Both the position numbers and the translations under genes were made by a program. Below the pieces are notes generated by a model. The model saw only the letters and a list, made by a program, of their open reading frames with translations, searched no databases and was not told where the DNA came from. Shown here piece by piece: positions 50,888-60,230 of a stretch of DNA of 64,000 nucleotides (the first letter of the stretch is position 1; each line of letters begins with the position of its first letter). Source of the stretch: Trichomonas vaginalis G3 (Eukaryota; Parabasalia; Trichomonadida; Trichomonadidae); NCBI RefSeq assembly GCF_026262505.1, contig NC_067208.1:18795962-18859961 (forward strand). Direction: 5' to 3'.

Positions 50888-51472
50888 TTAAACAGCAATA
50901 AACAAAATGAAACCTAAAATAACAAAACTAGCCATCATGAACTTTAAGATTCGCCTGGCAAAGCATGGCCTCTTCTTATGGTTGCAAAAATAAATTGGTA
51001 ATCCTGAAATAGGGCAAATTGAAACACCAATGTAAGAAAGTATATCCTTAAGAAGATTCTTGTTATATCTGAAACCATGTCTATGTCTTCTGTGATGAGA
51101 ATGCTCACCTCCATCGAAAATGAATTCGATGGAAAATCCATCGGGTAATGGGTGATTCAAGACTAAAACCTTTCCATCTTTTGTTTGATATACATATGAT
51201 GTATTGACAGCAATTTCTGGAGCTGGAACATCAAATTGTTTCAATGAATGGTTTTCAAATGGAGATGGAACAATATAATCACATTCAATAGATGATTCAC
51301 ATGAAAAGTCATCATATGGATTAATTGATTTCATCTTCAATTCTTTTTTGGAATCTTTTTTCTTTCGATAACCATCATTGATTCTGAAGGATTCACAATT
51401 GAGGCTTGATGAATAAGGTTCGACTATATTTTCAGAGTTCAAATAATATTCCTGCATTGAGAAATTTTGCAT
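50888..51472 (-). CDS. Hypothetical protein with C-terminal membrane anchor (194 aa)
   Basis: The ATG at 51472 opens a 194-aa ORF. The N-terminal ~120 residues are polar, with a Lys-rich stretch (YRKKKDSKKELKMKS). A His/Arg cluster (GGEHSHHRRHRHGF) follows, then a Cys-containing segment (YIGVSICPISGLPIYFCNHK), and the protein ends in a hydrophobic helix (FMMASFVILGFILFIAV). It looks like a tail-anchored membrane protein facing the cytosol. The family was not recognised. Confidence 0.65.
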   Translation of the reverse strand: MQNFSMQEYYLNSENIVEPYSSSLNCESFRINDGYRKKKDSKKELKMKSINPYDDFSCESSIECDYIVPSPFENHSLKQFDVPAPEIAVNTSYVYQTKDGKVLVLNHPLPDGFSIEFIFDGGEHSHHRRHRHGFRYNKNLLKDILSYIGVSICPISGLPIYFCNHKKRPCFARRILKFMMASFVILGFILFIAV

Positions 51473-52232
51473 AAAATCAATTTATAATTGTGAGGAAGTT
51501 TATGAAAAATATTTGTGGATAAAATAGATTATAATATTATATAGATTATTTTTAATTTGAAAGCTATGATAATTTATTTGAAATTTGAAACAATAGATTT
51601 GTCAGATTGGTCAAAACGCGCTCTCAAATATTTTGAATGCTTATGGCTTTTTTACGACTTGATTATCGTTATGTGTTAATCAATATTTATAATAATTGCA
51701 TTTTGTGTTTTGATAGAACTCATAGAATATTTTTCATAAACAAAATTTGAGATGGAAAAACTTTAACTGAGTTTCCTCAATTTAATTCCCATTTGTAGAT
51801 TTGTGTACTATTGATTATATGCATATTCTATTAACTTTAATTTTCAATATTTTACACGACGATTGTCGTTCAAATGGAAAAACGAAATGTGCAAATTATT
51901 GCTATCTAATCCATTAGTTCATGTGTGCAAATATACGCATGGGTTTAAATAAACAGAATGTAAAACACTCTTGATTTTGGCATTTACAATGAGATTAGGC
52001 GAACCTAAATGTGCTCTAGATCATAATATTGATTTTATAGCTTATTAATGTCAAAAGAATGCAATCTGGAACAAAAAACAAATATTTTTATTTAAATCTA
52101 TCAAAACATCATAAATTGGAATCGATTTCCTATAATATTCCTCTTTGTTTAGAGAGTTAAACACAAGATAATATCAAAAATGCAATACATATGATTTATT
52201 GGGGTCCTTTATTTTAAAACAGGGGGTAACTA
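51473..52232. other. Intergenic region
   Basis: This is AT-rich. No gene, RNA or notable repeat was recognised. Confidence 0.45.
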
Positions 52233-53306
52233 ATGCCTCCTTCATCCAAACTCCGCTCAGGCATTCTTATATGGATGACTATACCAGTTCTAGTTATTTT
52301 TATATTTTTGGCATCTACAAAACCAAAAAGTCCAACAAAAGTTAAAGAAAATCGCAAAATTTACATTCCGAAGAAGCCAATCTGGAAATTAGGCGAAAAT
52401 CCTCCTCCTCAGAAACTATCAAATAGTAGTGCAAACGAAAAGCTTTATGTTATGATCATAGATAGCGAATATGAATCAAATCCTTACCATTGTATAATGA
52501 AAAATCAATGGGTGGATAAATTCATCAAGAATCCGAAAGTTGATGGTGTAGAAATGTATTCAGTAAATGCATGGACTAACCAAGAATGTAATCTTTCGTC
52601 AATTACAATTCCCGAAATCCCCAAACAAAAAATAAATCCAAGCGCTTACTTGCTATATAATGCTCTTAGCATGACATTAAATAGAACAGATGCAGGATGG
52701 ATCTTTATCATAGGAGATGCTGCATATATCCATGTTGATCGATTCTTTGAATGGGTTTCTAGGATTATGAATTCGCACAACCCTGAGTATGAAATATTTA
52801 TGACTGGAAGTTGCGTTGAAGAACGATATTTCTTCCAAATGCTTTTAACTAGTTCTGGAATTTTAATCTCAAGGAAATTTGCAGAGAATTTAGTTAAATC
52901 AGGTAGTGATAGTCTATGGTATGTTTCCTATTCAGTTGGAATCACTTCTGATGAAATATTAGCCAAGATATCTGACAAATTAGGTCAATATATACCAGGA
53001 ACGCAAACATCTGTTCTTGTTGGACGTGGATTTACAGATAAACTTCATTATGAATTACTCACTGAAAAGCAATTTGATTCTCTTCCAAAATGCAAGATTC
53101 CTGAAGAATATCTCAACTCAGTTCCAGGAGAATTGAGTTTATGTATTTCTCAAATACTTAAATTCAATCAAATTATTAGTTGGTCAGGTACTTACCAGAT
53201 AGGAAAGCTTGAGTTCCTTAAAAACGCAGAGAAAATGATGAACAATAACCCTGATGACCTTGGTTACTATTGGGATCGTCTATATTTAGCTCTTTGTAAG
53301 CTTTAA
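52233..53306 (+). CDS. Type II membrane protein, possible GT31 (fringe/galactosyltransferase-like) glycosyltransferase
   Basis: The 357-aa protein has a single N-terminal membrane anchor (ILIWMTIPVLVIFIFLAST), a stem rich in Lys/Pro (KSPTKVKENRKIYIPKKPIW) and a lumenal domain. The order of motifs suggests a fringe-like fold: AGWIFIIGDAAYIHVDRFFE where active enzymes usually have a DDDTY-type DxD motif, then TSSGILISRKFAENLV and GITSDEILAKISDKLGQ (like the GGAG-L and late acidic motifs). The DxD acid cluster is degenerate (GDAAY), so activity is doubtful. The placement in GT31 is from motif memory only. A Golgi protein is likely from the topology. Confidence 0.5.
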   Translation: MPPSSKLRSGILIWMTIPVLVIFIFLASTKPKSPTKVKENRKIYIPKKPIWKLGENPPPQKLSNSSANEKLYVMIIDSEYESNPYHCIMKNQWVDKFIKNPKVDGVEMYSVNAWTNQECNLSSITIPEIPKQKINPSAYLLYNALSMTLNRTDAGWIFIIGDAAYIHVDRFFEWVSRIMNSHNPEYEIFMTGSCVEERYFFQMLLTSSGILISRKFAENLVKSGSDSLWYVSYSVGITSDEILAKISDKLGQYIPGTQTSVLVGRGFTDKLHYELLTEKQFDSLPKCKIPEEYLNSVPGELSLCISQILKFNQIISWSGTYQIGKLEFLKNAEKMMNNNPDDLGYYWDRLYLALCKL

Positions 53307-53695
53307 TTCAATTTTTTTGAAAATAGAAAACAGATACAAAATGTTCTTTTAATATCCGTATCTTGAACATTTTACGACCCGCCGAGCTTGATATTTTATC
53401 ATTTGTATATTTTTGTTTGGAAAAACTGATGATAGTTTTTTTGTATCTTGATATTAGTTCGATTTCTTAAAAAAAAATGAATTGGACATCTGACGAAAAA
53501 TGCTATCACAAGCTTGACAGCATTACACTACTATTGTCACTTTGTTTTGTATGATATTTAATATCCTATGACTAAATGTTTGTTTTAGATAAGTTCATTT
53601 TTGAAAAATAAAATGACAAAGATATACAGAGGAGAACACACCCTCTATTGATTTTACAAGAAAGGCATTGTAATATCGGTGTTGGATTTTTTTTT
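53307..53695. other. Intergenic spacer
   Basis: This is AT-rich. A 16-codon upstream extension of the next gene is possible only from a TTG and was rejected. Confidence 0.4.
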
Positions 53696-54991
53696 ATGGT
53701 TCAAATAACGAAATCATGCAGAGAATTAAAGCGTGTTGGCATTCTTACAGAATATGGACGATTGAACATCAATATCAATGGACGAATAATCAAAACAAAG
53801 AAATCTTCCGCAGTTTGTTTTTCAGATTTAATACAAGAAAAGTGCATTATTAATAAATCGATATCATCGTTTGAGGCAAATCTAGATCTCAAATGTAAAG
53901 ATTCAATTGACATACTTTCAGAGTTTCTTGAAACAGGAAAACTTGAATTTGAAGAAGATGAACCACATTATCATGATTTGTTTGAAATTGGAAAACATTT
54001 TGGAAATCAAATATTCATACAAATATATTCAGAACATGTTAAATTAGACAAAACTATTACAAAAGAAAACGTTTTTCAAAAATATGAAATTTCAGTTTTA
54101 GAAAATGATATTATAACAGAAAACGAATGCATTAGATTCATTTCATCACATTTATATTGTTTAGATGACAATGAAATCATTGAACATTTCGCAAAAAATG
54201 GCTATGAATTTTGTGAAAAAATCATTACCTCTGATGAATTAAAGATCGACAACGAAGATCATCTATCTTTGTTACTTTTATCAATCTGCAATATAAATGA
54301 TACATTCTTTGATTTATTTAGATACATCAAATTGGCATTTTGTACAAGAGAAATTTATGACACAATTTATAACTTTTGTATTGAACATTCATTCGAAAGA
54401 GTTCTTCTCCCTATATATAACGAAACATTAAAGAATTATCATTCAATTCTCAGAGAAAATGTTGAAATCTCAAATGGGCCTATTTCATTATTCGAAAAAC
54501 CTTTAATTAAAAATCAATTTACAATATCAATTAACTCTTTTGATGTTGATGGGGCTAAGTTAGTAGATTATAAAGAAATTAAAATGGAATTTACAGCTTC
54601 ATCTGTTGCAGATGGAAGTTTATCAGATATAAATTCTTATAGAAATGATGTTGATTTCTATACTAATGATTTGCCTAATTCTTGGATAAAAGCTGATCTA
54701 AAAGGATATAAATTAAAACCAACAAATTATATGTTACAATCTAGAGTAACTGATAATAAGTATTTATTGAGAAGATGGAAGTTAGAAGGAATCAAAGAAG
54801 ATGGAACAACTGTTGTATTAGATAATGATAAATATTATGAATTTAAGAGGTCTGAAATCAAAGAATTTCCACTTCAAACAAACGAATATTTTGTATCATT
54901 CAAATTAACACAAACAGGAAAGACTTCAAGTGGTCATGATTATTTGCAAATTCTTATTTTTGATTTCAAAGGTCAATTAATAAAAATTTAA
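53696..54991 (+). CDS. BTB-like / F5/8-type-C (discoidin-like) domain protein
   Basis: This is ~431 aa from the ATG at 53696. The N-terminal ~100 residues resemble a BTB fold (SSFEANLDLKCKDSIDILSE, FLETGKLEFEEDEPHYHDLF). A helical BACK-like middle follows, and then a C-terminal galactose-binding-like F5/8C domain (~265-430; YRNDVDFYTNDLPNSWIKAD, LKPTNYMLQSRVTDNKYLLR, FKLTQTGKTSSGHDYLQILI). This combination is a multi-copy family in trichomonads. BTB-BACK proteins often serve as cullin-3 adaptors, with the discoidin part binding substrate or ligand. Function here is unknown. Confidence 0.75.
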   Translation: MVQITKSCRELKRVGILTEYGRLNININGRIIKTKKSSAVCFSDLIQEKCIINKSISSFEANLDLKCKDSIDILSEFLETGKLEFEEDEPHYHDLFEIGKHFGNQIFIQIYSEHVKLDKTITKENVFQKYEISVLENDIITENECIRFISSHLYCLDDNEIIEHFAKNGYEFCEKIITSDELKIDNEDHLSLLLLSICNINDTFFDLFRYIKLAFCTREIYDTIYNFCIEHSFERVLLPIYNETLKNYHSILRENVEISNGPISLFEKPLIKNQFTISINSFDVDGAKLVDYKEIKMEFTASSVADGSLSDINSYRNDVDFYTNDLPNSWIKADLKGYKLKPTNYMLQSRVTDNKYLLRRWKLEGIKEDGTTVVLDNDKYYEFKRSEIKEFPLQTNEYFVSFKLTQTGKTSSGHDYLQILIFDFKGQLIKI

Positions 54992-55371
54992 TTATCTTTG
55001 AATATTTATATCTCATCCAAACTGTCATTAAAATAAAAAAAAATTATTTTTCTTCATTGAGATTCAATCTGCTGCAGCTTCGATGAAATTTCTTGCTGTA
55101 TCTTCTCTTTCTTCTGGGAAAATTAATTTGCCATCGATTTCCTTTGGTATTTAGCATCTCTATATCTAGATGTAACATATGCGTAGTTAGCGCATAATAA
55201 TTGTATAGATGATATACTGATTTAATGGAATTTATTAAAAGCATTTTCTAAATTTTCATTTTTGCCGAACAATATTTTGAAGATTTAAGTGAGAAACAAA
55301 ATTTATGAATATATCAACAGTTAGTATTTTAGAATTTTTAATTTCGAAAGTGAGAAAAAAAATTCAAAAAA
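54992..55371. other. Intergenic spacer
   Basis: This is AT-rich. A 66-codon minus-strand ORF (55044-55244) has no support and is not called. Confidence 0.4.
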
Positions 55372-57414
55372 ATGGGAATCAGCTCGACTAGGAAAACTAT
55401 TCAGCTTTTGATTGTCATTTTATCATGCATTCTTTCAGTTTTGATTAGGCTTTTCTCAAATGTCATCAATGAGCCAATCATTCACGAATTTGATCCTCAT
55501 TTCAACTGGAGATGCTCACAATACATCGACCAGCATGGTTTTTATGAATTTTTAGGTTGGTACGATAATATTTCATGGTATCCACAAGGCCGTCCTGTTG
55601 GTGAAACATCATATCCTGGCCTTATGTACACATCAGTACTTTTCAAGCGTGTTCTTGATTACTTCCACATCAAGATCCCATTACTTTATATCTGTGTTCA
55701 CATGGGTCCAATTTTTGCTACATTAACATGTTTACTTTCATTTTTATTCGGACAATTGATCTATGACTCATCACTTGGCTGTGTTTTCTCATTCTTAGCT
55801 TCATTCATTACAGGCTTTATTTCACGTTCCGTTGCCGGATCCTACGATTATGAGTGCATTGCTCTTTTCATTATGTTACTTGCCCTGTTCTCCTTTGTTT
55901 ATGCACTTAAGAACGCCTCCATCTTATTGTCCATCTTCTCCGCCTTCTCATTTGCTTACATGGCCCTCACATGGGGTGGATATGTTTTTGTTGCTAACGC
56001 CATTCCACTTTTCACCGTTGGACTTATTGCCATTGGCCGTTATTCATGGCGCTTACACGTTACCTACAGCATTTGGTCGATCGTCAGCTTAATTTTGATT
56101 GTCCAGATTCCATTCATTCACGAGAAGATTCTTTCCAAGCCAGAGCACTTTGCTATGATTGCTACTCTTTTCGGCATCCAAGTTTGGGGCTTCTTTACCT
56201 TTATCCATGACAAATTTACCTCAAAAACATTCACAACCATCACTGTCCTTTTACTTTGCATGCTTCCATTGAGTTTCTTCGTGATCACCATCCTCCTTTC
56301 TACTGGTCTTGTTGGCGACTTTTCCGGCCGTCTTCTTCTTATGTTTGATCCAAGTTATGCCACTAAAAACATTCCAATCATTGCATCAGTTGCCGAACAC
56401 CAGCCATCCTCGTGGTCCTCGTACTTCATGGAATGCGCCTTCTTCATGTCATTGTTCCCTGCTGGCTGTTATTTCGTAATTAAAGATCAAATTACGATCA
56501 AAAACTTCCAAAAGACTGAAGCCTCGATGCTTCTTCTTATCTACGGTCTTTCCACACTCTACTTCGGTTCCATCATGGTCCGTCTTGTCCTTGTTTTCTC
56601 TCCTGCATGTGTCTACATCGGCGGCATTGCCATGCACTCGATTATCAAGATTGCAATGAGAAAGAGACAGATGATTGGCTACTTGGCTGTCACATCACTT
56701 GGCATGATTTCATTGTTCTCTTTGTATCACTCTGTATGGTTAGCCTGCTTCAGTTATTCATCAGACCACATCCACTTCTGGGTGACTACTCCTCGCGGAC
56801 AGGAATCATCAGATGATTACAGAGAAGGATACAGATGGTTGTGGGAGAATACACACAGAGATGACAAAGTAATGAGTTGGTGGGACTATGGCTATCAGAT
56901 CACTTCAATGGGTGGTCGCGGCTGTATGGCTGATGGTAACACGAACAACTTCACTCACATCGGTATCATTGGCATGACAATGGGATCTCCTGAACCTGTA
57001 TCATGGAGATTGGCGAGAATGATGAACATGAAGTACTTGTTGGTCATTTTCGGAGGTGCTTCTGGATACGATGGTGATGATATCAACAAGTTCATGTGGA
57101 TGCCAAAGATCGCTAACCAGACATTCCACAACATCTCTGGTTCAATGTTCCAGAAGAAGGAAGGATATCCAATTGTTGGCCAGATACAGACAGATAATAT
57201 GACTCACTCAATGATGTTTAAGATGTGCTACTACAACTTCAAGGATTATCAGATTCAACCTGGATTACGTAACTACGATATTGCAAGAAAAACTGCTATT
57301 GTTGAAGGTTTGGACTTCAAGTTTAAGTTGTTTGAAGAAGCTTTCTCTTCTAAGAACTGGATTGTTAGAATCTACAAGGTTTTGCCTGATCCTCAATGGA
57401 ACAGGGTTTACTAA
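55372..57414 (+). CDS. STT3: Oligosaccharyltransferase catalytic subunit STT3
   Basis: The 680-aa multi-pass ER protein has the STT3 hallmarks. The first lumenal loop carries the metal-binding FDPHFNWR (Asp41) after the first membrane helix. About a dozen hydrophobic segments follow, with the loop motifs GSYDYECIALF and EHQPSSWSSYF. The C-terminal lumenal domain has WWDYG at 503-507 (DDKVMSWWDYGYQITSMGGR). STT3 transfers the preassembled glycan from dolichol to Asn-X-Ser/Thr of nascent proteins. In trichomonads it is thought to act with few or no other OST subunits. Length is typical (~700 aa). GC-rich codon use suggests good expression, and the stop overlaps UAAA. Confidence 0.95.
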   Translation: MGISSTRKTIQLLIVILSCILSVLIRLFSNVINEPIIHEFDPHFNWRCSQYIDQHGFYEFLGWYDNISWYPQGRPVGETSYPGLMYTSVLFKRVLDYFHIKIPLLYICVHMGPIFATLTCLLSFLFGQLIYDSSLGCVFSFLASFITGFISRSVAGSYDYECIALFIMLLALFSFVYALKNASILLSIFSAFSFAYMALTWGGYVFVANAIPLFTVGLIAIGRYSWRLHVTYSIWSIVSLILIVQIPFIHEKILSKPEHFAMIATLFGIQVWGFFTFIHDKFTSKTFTTITVLLLCMLPLSFFVITILLSTGLVGDFSGRLLLMFDPSYATKNIPIIASVAEHQPSSWSSYFMECAFFMSLFPAGCYFVIKDQITIKNFQKTEASMLLLIYGLSTLYFGSIMVRLVLVFSPACVYIGGIAMHSIIKIAMRKRQMIGYLAVTSLGMISLFSLYHSVWLACFSYSSDHIHFWVTTPRGQESSDDYREGYRWLWENTHRDDKVMSWWDYGYQITSMGGRGCMADGNTNNFTHIGIIGMTMGSPEPVSWRLARMMNMKYLLVIFGGASGYDGDDINKFMWMPKIANQTFHNISGSMFQKKEGYPIVGQIQTDNMTHSMMFKMCYYNFKDYQIQPGLRNYDIARKTAIVEGLDFKFKLFEEAFSSKNWIVRIYKVLPDPQWNRVY

Positions 57415-57999
57415 ACATACACAACATAATTTTTATAATTACTTTTTATTTTCTATAATTATTGAGATTGAGCAAATATAGTGAATGATTCCTTTGCAAA
57501 CACACATTTCTCATTCCCTTTCTTTTTCCGTCTTTTTCCTTCTTTCTCTTTCTTTTTACTTCTTTTTCCCTCTTTCTTTTTCTTTCTTTTTCCTTCTTTC
57601 CCTTTCTTTCGATATCTTTCTTTCTTGTTTTCATTTCCTTTCTTTATCATTTTCTCATATGTAATTTTGGCTGTATGAAACCGATTTCATTTTCATTGTT
57701 TGGTCAAGAAAGATTTTCTAGTTTTTGATTTAGAGCAGAAAAGTAATGAATAGAATCCATAAAATTTTTAAAAATATTCATTGAATATAAACAATTACAT
57801 TTTACAATATTTTTGGGATAATTATTGTACTAAGAAGTACTTTTCTGTCAAAGATATACCAAAACATAATATAACAGTATTAATAACCTATGGTATTTCG
57901 TTGATTTATGGTCAACGAAAGTCAAATAAAAATTATATAAAAATTATATAACAAAATTCTAAATAAAATCAATATAAATAACAAACATATGCATTATAA
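57415..57999. other. Convergent spacer with polypyrimidine tract and hairpin
   Basis: The spacer lies between the 3' ends of STT3 and the multi-pass protein gene. It holds the polypyrimidine tract listed separately and a 9-bp hairpin, TTTCGTTGA (57896-57904) with TCAACGAAA (57912-57920). Confidence 0.6.
57514..57610. repeat. 97-nt polypyrimidine tract
   Basis: The plus strand is C/T only except for a G at 57530 and an A at 57558, with repeated TTTCTTTTTCC-like units. More interrupted pyrimidine runs continue to ~57655. Such tracts can form triplex (H-DNA). Confidence 0.93.
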
Positions 58000-59325
58000 T
58001 CAATTCTCGGTCTGAATTTGGACGATATCTTCAGATGTTTCAAGAGATGGAAAAGCATCGATTTTTGGAGCGGAACCATCTGATTCTGATGAGATCATTG
58101 AGTATCCTGTGTGTGAGTTTGTCTGGAAAAAGATGAGAATATAGCAAACAATGAAGATATTCGCTGCTCCATAAGATAATGTTCTGGAAATAGGGAATCT
58201 GATAGCACGAGAAACACCTCTGTAGTCCTGATCGCTGAATGAAAGGAAATTCGCAAGAAACTCGAAGATTAAACTGTAAATTAGCCGTTTTGGATAAGGT
58301 CTCTTGACTCTGCTGAATGCGAGTAAAGAAATAGCAATAGAAATTGCTGCATAAGCGTAACTGACAGCAACTAATATAGTATTGCATAAAAATTCATTAT
58401 CAAAATTATTAAAACCGAAAATGATTTCAATTATAGAATAAATGGCGAATAACACTATTAACAGTACATTTTGGACTGTGTTATTTGAATCTGGCTTTTG
58501 ATCTTCGAGTTGAATTTCGGATGCAATGAAATAGCGTAATAAAGAGACCATTATTGATGTAGCAATAAATGGTATGTATGTGCTATACTTTTCGTTCAAG
58601 AATAATGAATAAGGAATGAAAGCCAGCGTAGATATGAAGCCAAGAATTGGAAGAGTAATTTTTGTGAATAAATCTGTTGATGGGATGGATCTAATTATGA
58701 AATTAAGTGTAAGTGCAGCTGTTAAAATCGAAATTGAAACTTGTAAAAATGTTGTTACGCGAGGTGATGGATCTGTATCAAATGCATAGAAGAGATGGAC
58801 ACCATTGAAGCTTCTGAAATTAAATTTGAGTATTAAATGGAGATTTATTGCTGTAAATGAAGAATTCAGAATTATATCAGACAAATACAGATTTTTCGAT
58901 AATATATTGGAGCTAAAGTTGAAGTAATCTTGCTTCATAGGTGCATTATATGAGCTGATAGATGTTTTATTGTTGAAAAATGTAGTTGAGTAAGAATAAC
59001 GAATTGGAACTTTTTCTACTAAAGCATACTTTGCAGAAAGCTCACCTGCTATCCATACAATAAGTTTGCGATGTAGTTTAGTGAACTTGTCAATTTGGAT
59101 GTCGAGATGAAGAAATGAATAATTTAAATCAGGTGAGCAACGATGGAATTTTCGATATTCAACTGTATTTGCAGAACGAAAGATTATGAAATATAATAAG
59201 CATGAGAAAAGAATTACTAATTGAGGAAAATTAATTTGCTCTAAAAGGAATTGAGTAGTTGGGATGTGCGGTAACTTAGATGGGGCCTCTTCTAGAGTGG
59301 TTTCGTTCTCTGTATTCATAATCAT
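58000..59325 (-). CDS. Multi-pass membrane protein, possibly Wntless/TMEM181/GOST-like
   Basis: The 441-aa protein has an early membrane helix (~30-48; FPQLVILFSCLLYFIIF), a ~130-aa probably lumenal domain with several N-glycosylation sequons, then about seven hydrophobic segments (ITLPILGFISTLAFIPYSLF, NVLLIVLFAIYSIIEIIFGF, ANIFIVCYILIFF) and an acidic C-terminal tail. One helix plus lumenal domain plus seven helices is the plan of Wntless/TMEM181 and GOST-type trafficking proteins. No diagnostic motif was recognised, so the class is tentative. The ATG at 59325 is the first in frame. Confidence 0.55.
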   Translation of the reverse strand: MIMNTENETTLEEAPSKLPHIPTTQFLLEQINFPQLVILFSCLLYFIIFRSANTVEYRKFHRCSPDLNYSFLHLDIQIDKFTKLHRKLIVWIAGELSAKYALVEKVPIRYSYSTTFFNNKTSISSYNAPMKQDYFNFSSNILSKNLYLSDIILNSSFTAINLHLILKFNFRSFNGVHLFYAFDTDPSPRVTTFLQVSISILTAALTLNFIIRSIPSTDLFTKITLPILGFISTLAFIPYSLFLNEKYSTYIPFIATSIMVSLLRYFIASEIQLEDQKPDSNNTVQNVLLIVLFAIYSIIEIIFGFNNFDNEFLCNTILVAVSYAYAAISIAISLLAFSRVKRPYPKRLIYSLIFEFLANFLSFSDQDYRGVSRAIRFPISRTLSYGAANIFIVCYILIFFQTNSHTGYSMISSESDGSAPKIDAFPSLETSEDIVQIQTEN

Positions 59326-59659
59326 TCCTAATAAAATAAGTCCAAAAAAAATTAACTTTTGAAAATTATCAAAAAACGGTTATACGCGCTCCCTACGTAA
59401 TGTTATTGGACTATTTGAATAGAAATTTTGTTATATACTCTTTCTATGAGAGATCTATCCGGAATATCATTAAAAAAAAGAAGTTGTAAAATTTGATATC
59501 AACATTATATACAGTTGAAGGCATTATATAAACTAAAACATGTTTCAATGTTTTTGTCGGTATAATGAATGAATATATGCAAGAAAAACTAAGATTATCA
59601 CAGAAATTTCTATTCATTGTCTGATACAAGCATAAAAAGGGATATTTTAAGGCAATAAC
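59326..59659. other. Intergenic spacer
   Basis: AT-rich; nothing was recognised. Confidence 0.4.
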
Positions 59660-59797
59660 TTTTTTATTTGCACCATGAGAAATGAGAACTTCAGCAGTTT
59701 CGTTGTTGTTATTTTCTTGTGCATATTGAATAGCAGTCTTTAGGGTTGTTAGATTCCCGACGATAGGTGTCTTGGAAGATTTGCCTGGTGTCATCAT
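59660..59797 (-). pseudogene. Ankyrin-gene relic (one repeat)
   Basis: The minus strand encodes MMTPGKSSKTPIVGNL and then a single ankyrin-like unit (LKTAIQYAQENNNNETAEVL, ISHGANKKVIALKYP), very like the repeats of the family genes in this window. The ORF continues to 59444 but without family similarity. It is likely a truncated remnant of a repeat gene and not an intact gene. Confidence 0.6.
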
Positions 59798-60230
59798 AGT
59801 GTCTTTAAATCAAAAATTTTATTTTGGAGTTAGTTTTATTGATTTTTCAATAAAAAACATTTCTAAAACAAGAAAATAAAACGATAAAATATTTATATTT
59901 TATATAAGGATCTTATATATTTAAAATAAATATCATTTTATTTTTTTCATTGGTGTCTGTCAAACCATAATACACTATTCAAAAATTCAATGTGTCTTGC
60001 GGTTTCAAAAGACACCTTCAAATTGAACGATAGCACAGACACTATTGAATTTTACCCATTGTATTTAGTTTTTACCCTTTTTATTTTTAAGAATTAATGA
60101 CTGAAACAGCCGTTTTGCTTAAAGTTCATTAAGAGAAAAACAATTCTTCTTCTTCAATCTATTGGCGCATTTATTTCTACACGCCAATAAGGAAGGGAAA
60201 ATTATAAGACACCATGGTGTCTTCAAAACG
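59798..60230. other. Spacer with scattered GTGTCT/AGACAC motifs
   Basis: GTGTCT or its complement occurs about seven times between 59766 and 60223, including a perfect palindrome AAGACACCATGGTGTCTT (60206-60223) immediately downstream of the next gene's stop. A nested inverted repeat (AAAAATTCAATGTGTC near 59983-59998 and GACACTATTGAATTTT near 60039-60054) also occurs. No gene was seen. Confidence 0.55.

Noticed and set aside
55044-55244. 66-codon minus-strand ORF upstream of STT3
   Set aside because: Basic, AT-rich sequence with no family resemblance and no Initiator.
57446-57678. ORFs of 62-65 codons across the polypyrimidine tract
   Set aside because: Low-complexity Lys/Glu/Arg or Phe/Ser/Leu translations of the C/T tract, not genes.
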